Assembly: GCA_964524835.1 (NCBI GenBank) | Contig: CAZGEG010000004.1 | Span: 141,599 to 205,598, forward strand | Origin: JACRCG01 sp964524835 | Lineage (GTDB): Bacteria; Desulfobacterota; Desulfuromonadia; Geobacterales; Pseudopelobacteraceae | Length of the DNA stretch: 64,000 nt | Direction of reading: 5' to 3' | In this document: positions 1 to 10,300 of the stretch, one piece after another | Layout of the letters: every line of letters begins with the position of its first letter | Position numbering within the stretch: position 1 is the first letter of the stretch | Made by a program: the position numbers and the translations under genes | The notes under the pieces: model-generated | Seen by the model: only the letters and a program-made list of their open reading frames with translations | What the model was told of the DNA's origin: nothing | Databases searched by the model: none

Positions 1-1881
1 GGCCTGACCGGCGTACCGGTCCTGGAATACGAAGAGATGGCCACCAGTCAGGACGACCTGAAAATAGCCACCATTCTCTCCCTGGCCCTGACGGTGATTC
101 TGCTGCTGTTCGCCTTCCGCGGCCTGCTGAACGTGATTGCCGCCATGGTTTCTCTTATCGTCGGCATCTGCCTCTCCTTCGGTTTTGCCACTCTGGCCGT
201 CGGGCACCTCAACATCCTCTCCATGGTGTTCGCCATCATGCTGATCGGCCTGGGGATCGAATACGGTATCCAGGTAGTGCTCCGCTATCAGGAAGAGCTC
301 AAAAACGGCACCCCCGGCCAGGCGGCTATCGAAATCGGCCTGACAACCAACATCCGCTCAATAATCATGGCTGCCGCCACGGTTGCCATGGCCTTTGCCA
401 CCTTTGCCTTCACCGACTTCAAAGGCATCGCCGAACTGGGCATCATTGCAGCAGGCGGCGTCATTATCTGCGTTCTGGCAACCTTTACCGTCCTGCCGGC
501 CATGCTGGTCCTGCTGGAGCGCTTCAGAAAACCAGCCTCTCCTTCAGGTGCCGTTCACCGGACGCATCTCTCCGAACAGCCGCTTTTCAGAACAATCTTC
601 GCCTATCCCCGGACGGTCATCGCCGCGACCCTGGCCCTGTCGGCAGTCTGCCTCTACCCTGCCCTGACGATGCGCTTTGACTACAACCTGATGAATCTGC
701 AGGCTAAAGGGCTCCAGTCGGTTGAATACGCCTACAAACTGATGCGCAGCAAGGAAAATTCCGGCTATTTTGCTGTTGTAACCGCCAGGGACAAGGCTGA
801 AACCCGGAGCCTGACGGAACGTCTTGAAAAACTGCCGGCCGTAGACCATGTCGTCAGCACGCTCTCCTTCGTTCCGGAACAGCAAAGAGAAAAACTGGCG
901 GAAATTGCCGCAGTGAGAGCTGTCATGGCGGAAGTCAAACCGGTACCCTACGAGGAAAATCTGCAGGTAATGGCGCTGCCGGCGGTCTTTGAAAATTTTC
1001 GCGACCGGGTGGAAAAACTGGCTACGGCTCTGGAGAAGGAGGATAAAGCGGCACAGGCCAGGCCGGTCGTGGCCTTTCTGGCGACACTGGATGCCTTCTT
1101 CGCAACACTGGAAAAAGAGAAGGACAGGAATGCCCTGGGTATGCTACGGGAGTTTCAGGGAGGCATGTTCGCCGAACTCCCCGACAAGCTGATGATGATG
1201 AAGGAGAGCCTGAATGCTGTCCCGGTCAGCGATGCCGATGTACCTCCGGAGCTGATGCAGCGGTTCGTGGGGAAAAACGGTAAACTGCTGCTGCAGGTTG
1301 CGGCCAGGAAGGAAATTTTTGAGCGGGAGCCACTGCAGGAGTTTGTCGCCCAGGTCAAGAGTGTCGTTCCAAACGCCACCGGAGAACCGGTCATGGTCCT
1401 TGAATCTCTCACCGTACTGAGAGACTCTTATCTAAAGGCTTTCATCTACGCCTTTATCGGCATCGCCGCGATCCTCCTGATCAATTTCAGAAGCATTCGC
1501 TACGCCCTGCTCGGCACGCTGCCGCTGGCGGCCGGCCTGCTGCTGATGATCGGGGGAATGCGGCTGATAGGGGTAAGTTTCAACTCGGCCAACATCATCG
1601 TGTTGCCGCTGATTCTGGGGGTCGGGATCGACTCAGCGATCTATATCATAAACCGTTATCGCCAGGGGAGCGAGACCCCGGGCCAGGTTGCAACGCGCAG
1701 CGCCGGAATTGGCGTGTTTCTGAATGCCCTGACGATTCTTTTCAGCTTCGGCGCCCTGATGGTGGCCCACCATCAGGGGGTTTTCAGTATCGGCGCGGTC
1801 ATGTCACTCGGGATGATCGCCAGTGTAGCGGTCTTCCTGGCCTTCCTGCCGGCACTACTGACGCTGTGGGGCAGGCGCTGA
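1..1881 (+). CDS. hpnN: RND-superfamily transporter, HpnN-like, 5' end outside window
   Basis: The reading frame is open from base 1, so the ATG at 37 is internal and this is the C-terminal ~626 residues of a larger protein. It shows the end of one membrane bundle, a periplasmic domain of roughly 250 residues, and a second bundle near the C-terminus. The acidic intramembrane motifs GLGIEYG and GVGIDSA lie at equivalent positions in the two halves, as expected for proton-driven MMPL/HpnN-type RND proteins. HpnN homologues move hopanoids to the outer membrane; the match here is by overall character, so hopanoid as substrate is inferred. It converges with the next gene, with only three bases between the stop codons and no visible terminator. 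Another MMPL-type lipid exporter is the main alternative. Confidence 0.75.
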   Translation, partial: GLTGVPVLEYEEMATSQDDLKIATILSLALTVILLLFAFRGLLNVIAAMVSLIVGICLSFGFATLAVGHLNILSMVFAIMLIGLGIEYGIQVVLRYQEELKNGTPGQAAIEIGLTTNIRSIIMAAATVAMAFATFAFTDFKGIAELGIIAAGGVIICVLATFTVLPAMLVLLERFRKPASPSGAVHRTHLSEQPLFRTIFAYPRTVIAATLALSAVCLYPALTMRFDYNLMNLQAKGLQSVEYAYKLMRSKENSGYFAVVTARDKAETRSLTERLEKLPAVDHVVSTLSFVPEQQREKLAEIAAVRAVMAEVKPVPYEENLQVMALPAVFENFRDRVEKLATALEKEDKAAQARPVVAFLATLDAFFATLEKEKDRNALGMLREFQGGMFAELPDKLMMMKESLNAVPVSDADVPPELMQRFVGKNGKLLLQVAARKEIFEREPLQEFVAQVKSVVPNATGEPVMVLESLTVLRDSYLKAFIYAFIGIAAILLINFRSIRYALLGTLPLAAGLLLMIGGMRLIGVSFNSANIIVLPLILGVGIDSAIYIINRYRQGSETPGQVATRSAGIGVFLNALTILFSFGALMVAHHQGVFSIGAVMSLGMIASVAVFLAFLPALLTLWGRR

Positions 1882-1884
1882 CGC

Positions 1885-3801
1885 TCAGTTATTCAGCCGA
1901 TTCAGCCTGTTCTTGTAGATATAATTGGTGCCCTGAATATATCCCAACGCGTCCTTCAGCAGATCTTCCTGCGGCTTTAACACCGTTGTTGCTCCATCCT
2001 TCCTGACAAAGCTGAAGTAGTCGGCTTCTCTCTTCGGGCCGAGAACCAGCAGCTGGTCGTCACTTATGTACCCCAGTTTTTGATAGGTCGATATAAACGC
2101 CCGCTCGCTCCATGCATCGGCGGTCATGATATCCTTGCCGATGAACGCGCTCGTGTATCTGAAATTAAGCAGCCCGAGCACGGTCGGCGCCACGTCGATC
2201 TGGCTCATCATCCGGTCAACGACCTGCGGCTTGATGATTGCCGGGGCATAGATGAAGAGCGGAATTTCATAGTTTTTAACCGGCAACGCCAGCTTCGCCG
2301 CACTGCCGGCACAGTGGTCGGCCACAATGACAAAAATGGTGTCCTTGAACCAGGGCTTCTTTTTTGCTTCGGCCAGCAACCTGCCAACCGCGTAATCGGC
2401 GTATTTGACTCCGCCGCTGCGACCGGATTTTGACGGTATATCGATCTTGCCGTCCGGGTATGTATAGGGTCGGTGATTCGATGTGGTCATCACGACGCTG
2501 AAAAACGGTTTTTTATTGCCGTGGGAAAGGTCCGCCTCCTTTATCACCTTCAAAAACAGGTCTTCGTCGCACACTCCCCAGGCATTGGTAAACGTTATTT
2601 CGTCTTTCGAGAAGTTGGTCCTGTCAACTGTAGTGAAACCATTGGTTGCGTAAAAATAGTTCATATTGTCAAAGTACCCATGGCCGGCATAAATAAACTT
2701 GTTATCGTACCCTTTCTCCTTCATGACCGAACCCCATGAAACAAAGTTTTCATTTTTAGGTCGTTTCACTATTGAAGTTCCCGGCAACGGCGGCATGGAG
2801 AGGGTAAGCGCCTCCAGTCCGCGTACGGTCCGGGTACCGGTTGCATACAGATGGGTGAAAAAGAGCGATTCTTTGGCCAGTTTGTCCAGATTCGGAGTTA
2901 TACCCTTATCGTTTCCGAATGATGTCAGGAAATCCGCACTCAGGCTTTCTTCGACCACCAGTACTATGTTCAAGCGTTTTTCCGCACCAGGCGGCTGTAT
3001 GATCCGGGAAACGGAAGTACCGTCCTTGCTGGCAAAGCGGCCGTGCTTTTCCTGCAGCAACCCTCTCAGATGGGCAAGCACCTCTTTATCATCCTTGGTG
3101 ACGTAAAACTTGTTGAAATCCAACTCGTTAGTTCTGAAAGCCGAAAAGAGACAATAGATGCCGTTTCCGCATAACTCGTTCGCATAATTGTTCGGGGATA
3201 TTTGCGACAAAGACAGCTCTACTGCCACAAAAGAGAGCACCGGCAGGACGAGAAACGCTGCGCCGTACTTCAGGCGACTGCCGATGCCTGATATGTGGGA
3301 GAATGATCGGGACAGCTGTTTTTTTACCGGGAGAAAGGCAAGGATATTCAGTAGCAGCAGCACCCCGAGGATCGCATTAACCGGATAAGACTCCCTGATA
3401 TTGCGAACAACTTCGGTGGTATAAATCAGATAATCGACCGCGATAAAATTGAAGCGGGTGGCAAATTCATCAAAGAACGTGTATTCGGCGACCACGTCAA
3501 ACAGCATCAGGTAGGTCAGCGCAAATCCGACCGCATAGGCGCACGTCTTGAAAAATGAACTGTTGAACACCCTGTCGGGCAGAATGACTGCAACCAGCAC
3601 CAACGGGATGGCGAAGTATGAAAAGGTCACACAATCAAAGAAGAACCCGACCGCATATATTTTTACCAGCAGCAGCGGATTCAGTTCCAGCTGGGGAAGC
3701 GATATCACCAGCAGGATTGTCCGGGTTATGGCCGAAAAAACAACAATAATCAGCCAGAGGATATAAATTGAATGAAATCTGCTTCTTGCCTGCATAAACA
3801 T
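1885..3801 (-). CDS. LtaS-like sulfatase-fold membrane phosphotransferase
   Basis: This is a membrane enzyme of the alkaline phosphatase superfamily, related to lipoteichoic acid synthase and phosphoglycerol transferases. About five hydrophobic segments fill the first ~210 residues, followed by an extracytoplasmic sulfatase domain. Counting from the longer possible start at 3822, visible catalytic features are the metal-binding Glu in VVEESLS (~291), the nucleophile Thr in GTRTVRG (~332), a His in TTSNHRP and the Asp-His pair in VADHCAG. The Glu-to-Thr spacing resembles LtaS. The ATG at 3801 is preferred over the one at 3822 because AAAGGA lies five bases ahead of it. Gram-negative bacteria lack lipoteichoic acid, so the likely product is a modified lipid, glycan or osmoregulated periplasmic glucan; the substrate cannot be told. 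Confidence 0.8.
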   Translation of the reverse strand: MFMQARSRFHSIYILWLIIVVFSAITRTILLVISLPQLELNPLLLVKIYAVGFFFDCVTFSYFAIPLVLVAVILPDRVFNSSFFKTCAYAVGFALTYLMLFDVVAEYTFFDEFATRFNFIAVDYLIYTTEVVRNIRESYPVNAILGVLLLLNILAFLPVKKQLSRSFSHISGIGSRLKYGAAFLVLPVLSFVAVELSLSQISPNNYANELCGNGIYCLFSAFRTNELDFNKFYVTKDDKEVLAHLRGLLQEKHGRFASKDGTSVSRIIQPPGAEKRLNIVLVVEESLSADFLTSFGNDKGITPNLDKLAKESLFFTHLYATGTRTVRGLEALTLSMPPLPGTSIVKRPKNENFVSWGSVMKEKGYDNKFIYAGHGYFDNMNYFYATNGFTTVDRTNFSKDEITFTNAWGVCDEDLFLKVIKEADLSHGNKKPFFSVVMTTSNHRPYTYPDGKIDIPSKSGRSGGVKYADYAVGRLLAEAKKKPWFKDTIFVIVADHCAGSAAKLALPVKNYEIPLFIYAPAIIKPQVVDRMMSQIDVAPTVLGLLNFRYTSAFIGKDIMTADAWSERAFISTYQKLGYISDDQLLVLGPKREADYFSFVRKDGATTVLKPQEDLLKDALGYIQGTNYIYKNRLNRLNN

Positions 3802-3872
3802 GATGTCCTTTAGTTGCATCATAATGAGTTCAGTACGGAAACCCGGTGGTGCCCTGCCGGAATACGTCGAAG

Positions 3873-4808
3873 TCAGGGAGCAGTTACGGTAATGATCTGA
3901 CTGCCTTCAGCACCGGGGTTGACTATCTGCAGACGGAAATCCTTATTGACCGGAGAATAGGGATGCCGCTGGTAGATCAATTTTGTGCAGTCGACATAGA
4001 TCAGTTTTTCCCGTTCGGCCATTTCCTGACCGCCGCGCCCGCCGACCTGAATTCCATCCACATACAGAGATGAATTTTGGTTGAAGTTCCTGCCGCTGAT
4101 AATCAGCTCGTAGAAGTTAACGTGCTCGCTTCCCACCGTCACCTGCCCGATTTCCGGCCTGGTTTCGACAGCCAGATTCAGCTGCACCGAACTGTTTTCA
4201 GGGGCGTTCTTCACCTGCACCTGGTGAAGTCCGCCCGGTACGGTCGGGACAGTGAAGGAGAGCGACTCCGGCGAAAGGAGTGTGCTTGTCAGCGCAGCGC
4301 CATCAAAAAAGAGCATCGATGTACCGCCAAAATTACTGCCGCGTGCAATTACCTCGCGCTCCCTGCCTTCGGCACAGGAGCTGATCATGGGCGGCTGCAG
4401 AGAACTGAGAACGGGACGCAGCGGAAGGACCGTGAAATTATAGGTTCTTCCGGTCGTACCGTCGGAGCGTTTCAGGTAAAGGGCATACAGACCGGCCTCC
4501 AGCTGAGGGGGGACATTAAATTCAGCCTGTCTGGCTCCGCTGATGCGGGCAGTAATTTCAACGTTCCCCAGAAAAACAGATGCGGTTTCCCCGAAGCCGT
4601 TTCCGGACAGCATCACCTGTGCACCCGGTTCGGCCTGGACAGGGATGATACTGAGAATCGTGACCGGAACAGCTGCCGGAACAGCTGCCGGAGCAGGTAC
4701 CGGAGCGGTCTTGCTCTGTACCCTTTTCGGGCGTTCAGCGGCAGATGCCCCGCAGACAAGACACGAGAAGAATACAAATACGAGTGTTCGTACGAATGTC
4801 AGCAGCAT
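3873..4808 (-). CDS. Exported IPT/TIG-domain protein
   Basis: A 311-residue protein with a cleavable signal peptide (hydrophobic stretch ending near CGASAAE) and a Pro/Ala-rich linker (~residues 30-48). Two or three immunoglobulin-like IPT/TIG folds follow, marked by the recurring pattern of PGAQVMLSGNGF, EVIARGSNFGG and YELIISGRNF about 85-90 residues apart. IPT domains are usually binding modules on secreted or surface proteins; no catalytic motif is seen. It lies 35 bases downstream of lptG on the same strand and may be co-transcribed with lptFG, which would fit a role in the envelope. Function is otherwise unknown. Confidence 0.75.
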   Translation of the reverse strand: MLLTFVRTLVFVFFSCLVCGASAAERPKRVQSKTAPVPAPAAVPAAVPVTILSIIPVQAEPGAQVMLSGNGFGETASVFLGNVEITARISGARQAEFNVPPQLEAGLYALYLKRSDGTTGRTYNFTVLPLRPVLSSLQPPMISSCAEGREREVIARGSNFGGTSMLFFDGAALTSTLLSPESLSFTVPTVPGGLHQVQVKNAPENSSVQLNLAVETRPEIGQVTVGSEHVNFYELIISGRNFNQNSSLYVDGIQVGGRGGQEMAEREKLIYVDCTKLIYQRHPYSPVNKDFRLQIVNPGAEGSQIITVTAP

Positions 4809-4843
4809 TTTGGCTCCTCCGATTAATGAGATGGAGATCAGAC

Positions 4844-5923
4844 CTACCCTTTGACCTTCATCGACAGCCAGATTCCACCCAGCATAAAAAGGACATTGGC
4901 TCCCCAGGCGGCGACAACAGGAGTCAAAACGCCGCTCCGGCCGTATGAAAGCAGTACCGCGTTGACAACGAAATACGCAAAACCGATCCCGATGCTGGTG
5001 CCTATGCCCATGGCGATGCCTCCGGAGCGGCTGTTACGCAGGGCAAAAGGAATTCCGAGCAGCACCATGATCAGGGCCGCAAAAGGTGAGGCGATCTTGG
5101 TATGCATCAGCGTCAGGTAGCGATAGGCCTGATAGCCGCCGCGCCTCAGGTTTTCCGCATACTCGTTCAGCGTGCGGATACTCATGTTATCTGCATCGCT
5201 AGCCAGAACCCGCAGATCCTCGACCTTTAGGTTGAGATCGAGCGGCATTGATTGTGCAACCTGCGGAGCGTACCCTGCCGGAGTCTCGAAGTTTCGTGTG
5301 GATGTAGATTTCAGCTGCCACTGCCCATTCCGGAAGAGTGCGGTTTCGGCATCAATCCTGCTGACCGGATTCATGGAGCCGTCCACATTCCAGACAACGA
5401 CCCCACTCAGCGTCTGCGTTTTTGGCTCAAACAGGCGCGCCTGCAGGATCATCGAATTGGAGCGGAACCAGATATTGTTGCGTTTGAATGCTACACGATC
5501 ACCTTTCTTCTTGATCTTGACCCGGTCAATCAGCTCAGTGCGGGCATAACTATACGGCAAAACCAGTTCGGCGTTGACCAGCAGCAGGATGCTGGCCGCA
5601 AATCCAAGGGCCAGCATCGGCAGGGAAATCCTCAGCAGGCTGATTCCGCAACTGCGCAGGGCAATAATTTCACTGTCGCGAGACAGCAGCCCGAGCGTCA
5701 GCAACGTAGCCATAAGAATCGAGAACGTGGCGGTGCGACTGATCATTTCAGGAACTTTCCAGATAAAGTACTGCAGGATATCGCCAGCAGCCCCTCCGGC
5801 CCGCAGAAAGCGCGGGACCTTCTCAATCAGATCAATGACAAGGTATACCCCGACAAATCCGCTCAGGCAGAGCATAAGCAGGCGTAACCAGGTTCGGGCA
5901 ATATAGCCGTTGATAATACCCAT
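4844..5923 (-). CDS. lptG: LPS export permease LptG
   Basis: Inner-membrane subunit of the LptB2FG ABC transporter that extracts lipopolysaccharide and passes it to the periplasmic bridge. The protein has two transmembrane helices near the N-terminus plus a third at ~95-115, a periplasmic jelly-roll domain (~130-270), and a C-terminal bundle that begins with the family-typical ALIMVLLGIPFALRNSR. The start is placed at the ATG at 5923, giving MGIINGYIARTWL; a longer in-frame reading would run 33 bases back into lptF. Only one base separates it from the lptF stop, so the two are translationally coupled. About 359 residues, normal for the family. Confidence 0.93.
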   Translation of the reverse strand: MGIINGYIARTWLRLLMLCLSGFVGVYLVIDLIEKVPRFLRAGGAAGDILQYFIWKVPEMISRTATFSILMATLLTLGLLSRDSEIIALRSCGISLLRISLPMLALGFAASILLLVNAELVLPYSYARTELIDRVKIKKKGDRVAFKRNNIWFRSNSMILQARLFEPKTQTLSGVVVWNVDGSMNPVSRIDAETALFRNGQWQLKSTSTRNFETPAGYAPQVAQSMPLDLNLKVEDLRVLASDADNMSIRTLNEYAENLRRGGYQAYRYLTLMHTKIASPFAALIMVLLGIPFALRNSRSGGIAMGIGTSIGIGFAYFVVNAVLLSYGRSGVLTPVVAAWGANVLFMLGGIWLSMKVKG

Positions 5924-5924
5924 A

Positions 5925-7073
5925 TCAGGCGGCCTTCCGGAAATAACGGAGAACATTTTTCAGCGGGAAAAGGTCGATACTCTTCTCCTGTGATGCCATT
6001 CGCAACAGCACCACTCCCGCTGCAAAAAAAACCAGGTTTGGAATCCAGAGAGCAGCGACGGGGGGAATGGGGCCCCTCTCCGCCAGCAGCCTTGCAACCG
6101 ACATCAGCACATAATAGGTAAGAATAATACCGATACTGAACGTGAAACCACCTGACTTTCCCGAGCGTCGATTCTGAATCCCCAGAGGGACCGCAAGGAC
6201 TGCGAAAACAAGTGAGGCGAATGGAAAGGTAAAGCGGCTGTGAAATTCTGCCTGCATTTTCAGGCGATCCTTGACAGACGTGCCGGGATTATCAATCCGG
6301 CTTTGGAGTTCGGACAGCCACAGGTCCGGCTCATTCCGCGATATTTTTGTACCACTTCCCTTTTCTCCCACCGTCATGCTGTATTCGCCGAAATGGACCA
6401 ACCGGTAGAGGCCACCGGCGCCGGCAATATGTATGGAGCCATCATGCAGGGAAAGAAGCAGCGATTGACTGCCGGCAGCACTCGTAACGACTCCGTCCCG
6501 TGCAAATATCGTCATGGGGCGGACCGGGTTACGGCCATCGTGAATAACGACCCCTTTTAACTGGCGGCCCTGTTCATCATACTGATCTGTATACATGACG
6601 ACACCAGGAATATCATCCCAGAATACTTTTTCACGGATGGTGGCGGTAATATTGTCCTTCAATACCTGGAAACTGAGTTCCCTGAAAGAACTGTTGCCCC
6701 ATGGCACGCCGATTGTACTGGCTCCCAGCGCAAGAAGAACGGCAACCAATGCGCAGAAGATCACCGGAGGCATAATCTGGAAAAGGCTTACCCCGCTGGC
6801 CTTGATGACAACAATTTCGTTATCTGCCGAAAATCTGCCGAACGCCAGCAGGACTGCCAGCAAAAAAGCCATGGGAATCGTGAAAACCAGAAATGACGGG
6901 ATAAGATACAGTATCATCCTGCTGACATCAGCCAGCGGTACGCCGCGCGACACGACAAGGTCTGTCAGCGTAATCAGGCGACCCATCAGGAGGACCAGTG
7001 TAAAAATGACAATACCCAGCAGGAAAAGCGAAGAAATTTCGCGAATTATGTAGAGGGATAGAATACGTTTCAC
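5925..7073 (-). CDS. lptF: LPS export permease LptF
   Basis: Partner of LptG in the LPS extractor. It starts MKRILSLYIIREI and has the YjgP/YjgQ architecture: paired N-terminal helices, the conserved FGRFSADNEIVVIKASG coupling segment at ~90-106 that contacts LptB, a central periplasmic beta domain, and a C-terminal bundle with FPFASLVFAVLAVPLGI. Length 382 residues. It is the first gene of a lptF-lptG-IPT run on the minus strand, and upstream of it lies the repeat-rich gap that borders the CRISPR array. No lptB, lptA or lptC is present in this window. Confidence 0.93.
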   Translation of the reverse strand: MKRILSLYIIREISSLFLLGIVIFTLVLLMGRLITLTDLVVSRGVPLADVSRMILYLIPSFLVFTIPMAFLLAVLLAFGRFSADNEIVVIKASGVSLFQIMPPVIFCALVAVLLALGASTIGVPWGNSSFRELSFQVLKDNITATIREKVFWDDIPGVVMYTDQYDEQGRQLKGVVIHDGRNPVRPMTIFARDGVVTSAAGSQSLLLSLHDGSIHIAGAGGLYRLVHFGEYSMTVGEKGSGTKISRNEPDLWLSELQSRIDNPGTSVKDRLKMQAEFHSRFTFPFASLVFAVLAVPLGIQNRRSGKSGGFTFSIGIILTYYVLMSVARLLAERGPIPPVAALWIPNLVFFAAGVVLLRMASQEKSIDLFPLKNVLRYFRKAA

Positions 7074-7196
7074 GGAAGTGATGATACATGAGTGGGAGAT
7101 GGGTGTAAAGGGGCGTGGAGGTTAATCACGTCTATGCCCATCGCAGTGGGTTTCCGCATGTGTATTACTGAATGGCTGACAGCTGACGAGATAAGG

Positions 7197-7327
7197 AAAA
7201 TCCCCCTGAATCCCCCTTTTGTAAGGGGGGACTTAGAAACATACATCATCACCTGAACCTTTTTTTCTTCATAGATGACTATCTATCACCCCCCCCTTTA
7301 CGAAAGGGGGGTCGGGGGGGGATTTGT
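7197..7327. repeat. Pair of REP-like C-rich palindromes next to the CRISPR trailer
   Basis: The gap 7074-7335 has no credible gene. It holds two related palindromic elements in inverted orientation. One is at 7197-7231 (AATCCCCCTGAATCCCCC, then a TTTTGTAA loop and GGGGGG). The other is at 7285-7327 (CCCCCCTTTACGAAAGGGGGG followed by GGGGATTT). Elements of the same design occur at 24968-25005 and 25700-25792, beyond the other end of the CRISPR-Cas locus. Paired inverted short palindromes in gaps are typical of REP/REPIN elements. The second copy ends eight bases before the decayed terminal CRISPR repeat and could act as a transcript terminator or mark a recombination junction. Confidence 0.7.
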
Positions 7328-7335
7328 CGTTGGTT

Positions 7336-7364
7336 GGTTGTATCCTTGCTCATGCGTGGAACAT
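7336..7364 (-). repeat. Decayed leader-distal CRISPR repeat in register
   Basis: Twenty of 29 bases match the consensus, including TGCG.GGAACAT at the plus-strand 3' end. It ends exactly 61 bases before the end of the first conserved repeat, leaving a 32-nt candidate spacer at 7365-7396. Exact register makes chance similarity unlikely. The next repeat (7397-7425) already carries two changes, so decay is progressive toward the trailer, as is usual for the oldest end of an array. Confidence 0.75.
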
Positions 7365-10300
7365 GGGTTTATTCGACTCCGGTACTGACGTATTTTCAAT
7401 TCATCCCCGCGCTTGCGGGGAACATGATTCACGGAGTTCGCGCTTCAGGCCGGTGGACGGTTCATCCCCGCGCTTGCGGGGAACATTTGACCGGTGCCTC
7501 GGGGTTGGCCAGCTCCAGCGGTTCATCCCCGCGCTTGCGGGGAACATGCCGACCATGACACCTCTGTAAGTTTTTGTTTCGGTTCATCCCCGCGCTTGCG
7601 GGGAACATATAACGTTCCCCCTTTTAAATTCCGCAAAGCCCGGTTCATCCCCGCGCTTGCGGGGAACATACCAGAAAACCACTGTCTTTTGCGATCTCGA
7701 TCGGTTCATCCCCGCGCTTGCGGGGAACATTTACCCCCGGTTTCGGCGGCACCATCGGCGGCCGGTTCATCCCCGCGCTTGCGGGGAACATATCAGCACG
7801 AGCGGCAACACGGCGGGACTCTTCGGTTCATCCCCGCGCTTGCGGGGAACATCGCATTCATGCGCTCGTATGCGGCTGTAGCATCGGTTCATCCCCGCGC
7901 TTGCGGTGAACATCATGCCGCCGATTGCGGTGCGGTCGAAAGCCTCGGTTCATCCCCGCGCTTGCGGGGAACATTTAGTATTATCAGGTATGTTCATTTT
8001 TGCCACCGGTTCATCCCCGCGCTTGCGGGGAACATGCCAGAAACGCCTCGCCGATCTTGGCGTCGAACGGTTCATCCCCGCGCTTGCGGGGAACATTCAA
8101 AGAGGGTTAAAGCTGCGGTTAAAACAGCCGGTTCATCCCCGCGCTTGCGGGGAACATCAATACCCCGCCAACAGATATCACCAGGTCACCGGTTCATCCC
8201 CGCGCTTGCGGGGAACATCTCATGTTGTGATGTGACAGCCACTGCTGCACCGGTTCATCCCCGCGCTTGCGGGGAACATTTCCTTGTTGCTGGATCCACC
8301 GCTCAGCATCTCGGTTCATCCCCGCGCTTGCGGGGAACATCTCTGGCGCAGTTTGGCGCCGACCTCCTCCATCGGTTCATCCCCGCGCTTGCGGGGAACA
8401 TACCAACGCCCAATATAGTATTACATTTTTTGGCGGTTCATCCCCGCGCTTGCGGGGAACATTTGTCGAGCCCGAGGATACGCGCCATAGCCTCCGGTTC
8501 ATCCCCGCGCTTGCGGGGAACATATGTCACCAGCCGCCAGTTCCTGTCCGCCCAGCGGTTCATCCCCGCGCTTGCGGGGAACATCCCTGCCCATGTCAGA
8601 GGGCAAGCCTGTGAATCGGTTCATCCCCGCGCTTGCGGGGAACATACTTTTCCAGGCGCTGATCACCTCGGCCGGCACGGTTCATCCCCGCGCTTGCGGG
8701 GAACATGCAATCACGGTCAGGTCGAGCAGCGGGTTGGCCGGTTCATCCCCGCGCTTGCGGGGAACATGTGAATCGTTTTCATAGCCCTGACCTCGCGTGC
8801 GGTTCATCCCCGCGCTTGCGGGGAACATGCTGGCGATAGTCTGCCAGACGTTCCCCATTACGGTTCATCCCCGCGCTTGCGGGGAACATTCCTCAACTTT
8901 TGTTCCGAACTTCCGCCCGAACGGTTCATCCCCGCGCTTGCGGGGAACATGCCATCCTTGACGAAGTCATACCCGCCATTACCGGTTCATCCCCGCGCTT
9001 GCGGGGAACATACCGGTGCGCTGGCTATCCAGCTGAAGGATATCGGTTCATCCCCGCGCTTGCGGGGAACATATCGGCAACTTATGTACCCTTATTTCAT
9101 CGCCCGGTTCATCCCCGCGCTTGCGGGGAACATAGTTCTTCGCCTCTTGTCTCAATGGTTCGTAGCGGTTCATCCCCGCGCTTGCGGGGAACATAACGCC
9201 AGAACTCTCCGTGCACATGGCATACCCGGTTCATCCCCGCGCTTGCGGGGAACATGCGCCACTCTCGACCAGGGCCGAGACAATGTTCGGTTCATCCCCG
9301 CGCTTGCGGGGAACATCGATTGGCCGACAGAACCGAGAACATCGACAACGGTTCATCCCCGCGCTTGCGGGGAACATTCTCCCCCGGACAGGCCAGCCTC
9401 ATGCTCCTGGGGTTCATCCCCGCGCTTGCGGGGAACATTCTTCAGGCAGCCAGGATAGGGCAAAGTCTATCGGTTCATCCCCGCGCTTGCGGGGAACATG
9501 AGAGCAGCAGCATTGATTGCAATTTCCTTGTCGGTTCATCCCCGCGCTTGCGGGGAACATGGTCTCAACCCTTGAGGCCAATATAGTGGAATCGGTTCAT
9601 CCCCGCGCTTGCGGGGAACATTCCTGCAGATCGCGCTCGACGATGACGCCGTCCGGTTCATCCCCGCGCTTGCGGGGAACATAATGATTCATCGCTCCGC
9701 AAACCCACTACTGCCGGTTCATCCCCGCGCTTGCGGGGAACATGCCATCACCACCTGATAAAAGCCATCCTTAAACGGTTCATCCCCGCGCTTGCGGGGA
9801 ACATAGTTCTGCGCGTCTCCTGGTGCCGCTGCCGTCCGGTTCATCCCCGCGCTTGCGGGGAACATACCAGACTGAATGTAGTGGATAGCTGCCGGATCGG
9901 TTCATCCCCGCGCTTGCGGGGAACATTCGGGCTTCGTCAGTCGCTTCCTTGATTCCCTCGGTTCATCCCCGCGCTTGCGGGGAACATTTACGGTGTGTTT
10001 TCTGGTCTGTGCTGGCGTTCGGTTCATCCCCGCGCTTGCGGGGAACATTGCTGAAACTGCCGCAAAAATTGTTACACTTTCGGTTCATCCCCGCGCTTGC
10101 GGGGAACATTCGATCCTGAAACACCACGGCCTCCCCTACAACGGTTCATCCCCGCGCTTGCGGGGAACATATCAATTTTGCCGGGGCCATATTTCATTCC
10201 GCCGGTTCATCCCCGCGCTTGCGGGGAACATATCACAATGCTCTGCATAACTAACGATGCCATCGGTTCATCCCCGCGCTTGCGGGGAACATAACGACAC

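Noticed and set aside
7070..7252. 60-codon frame in the lptF-CRISPR gap
   Set aside because: It runs through a REP-like palindrome and has no ribosome site or family features.
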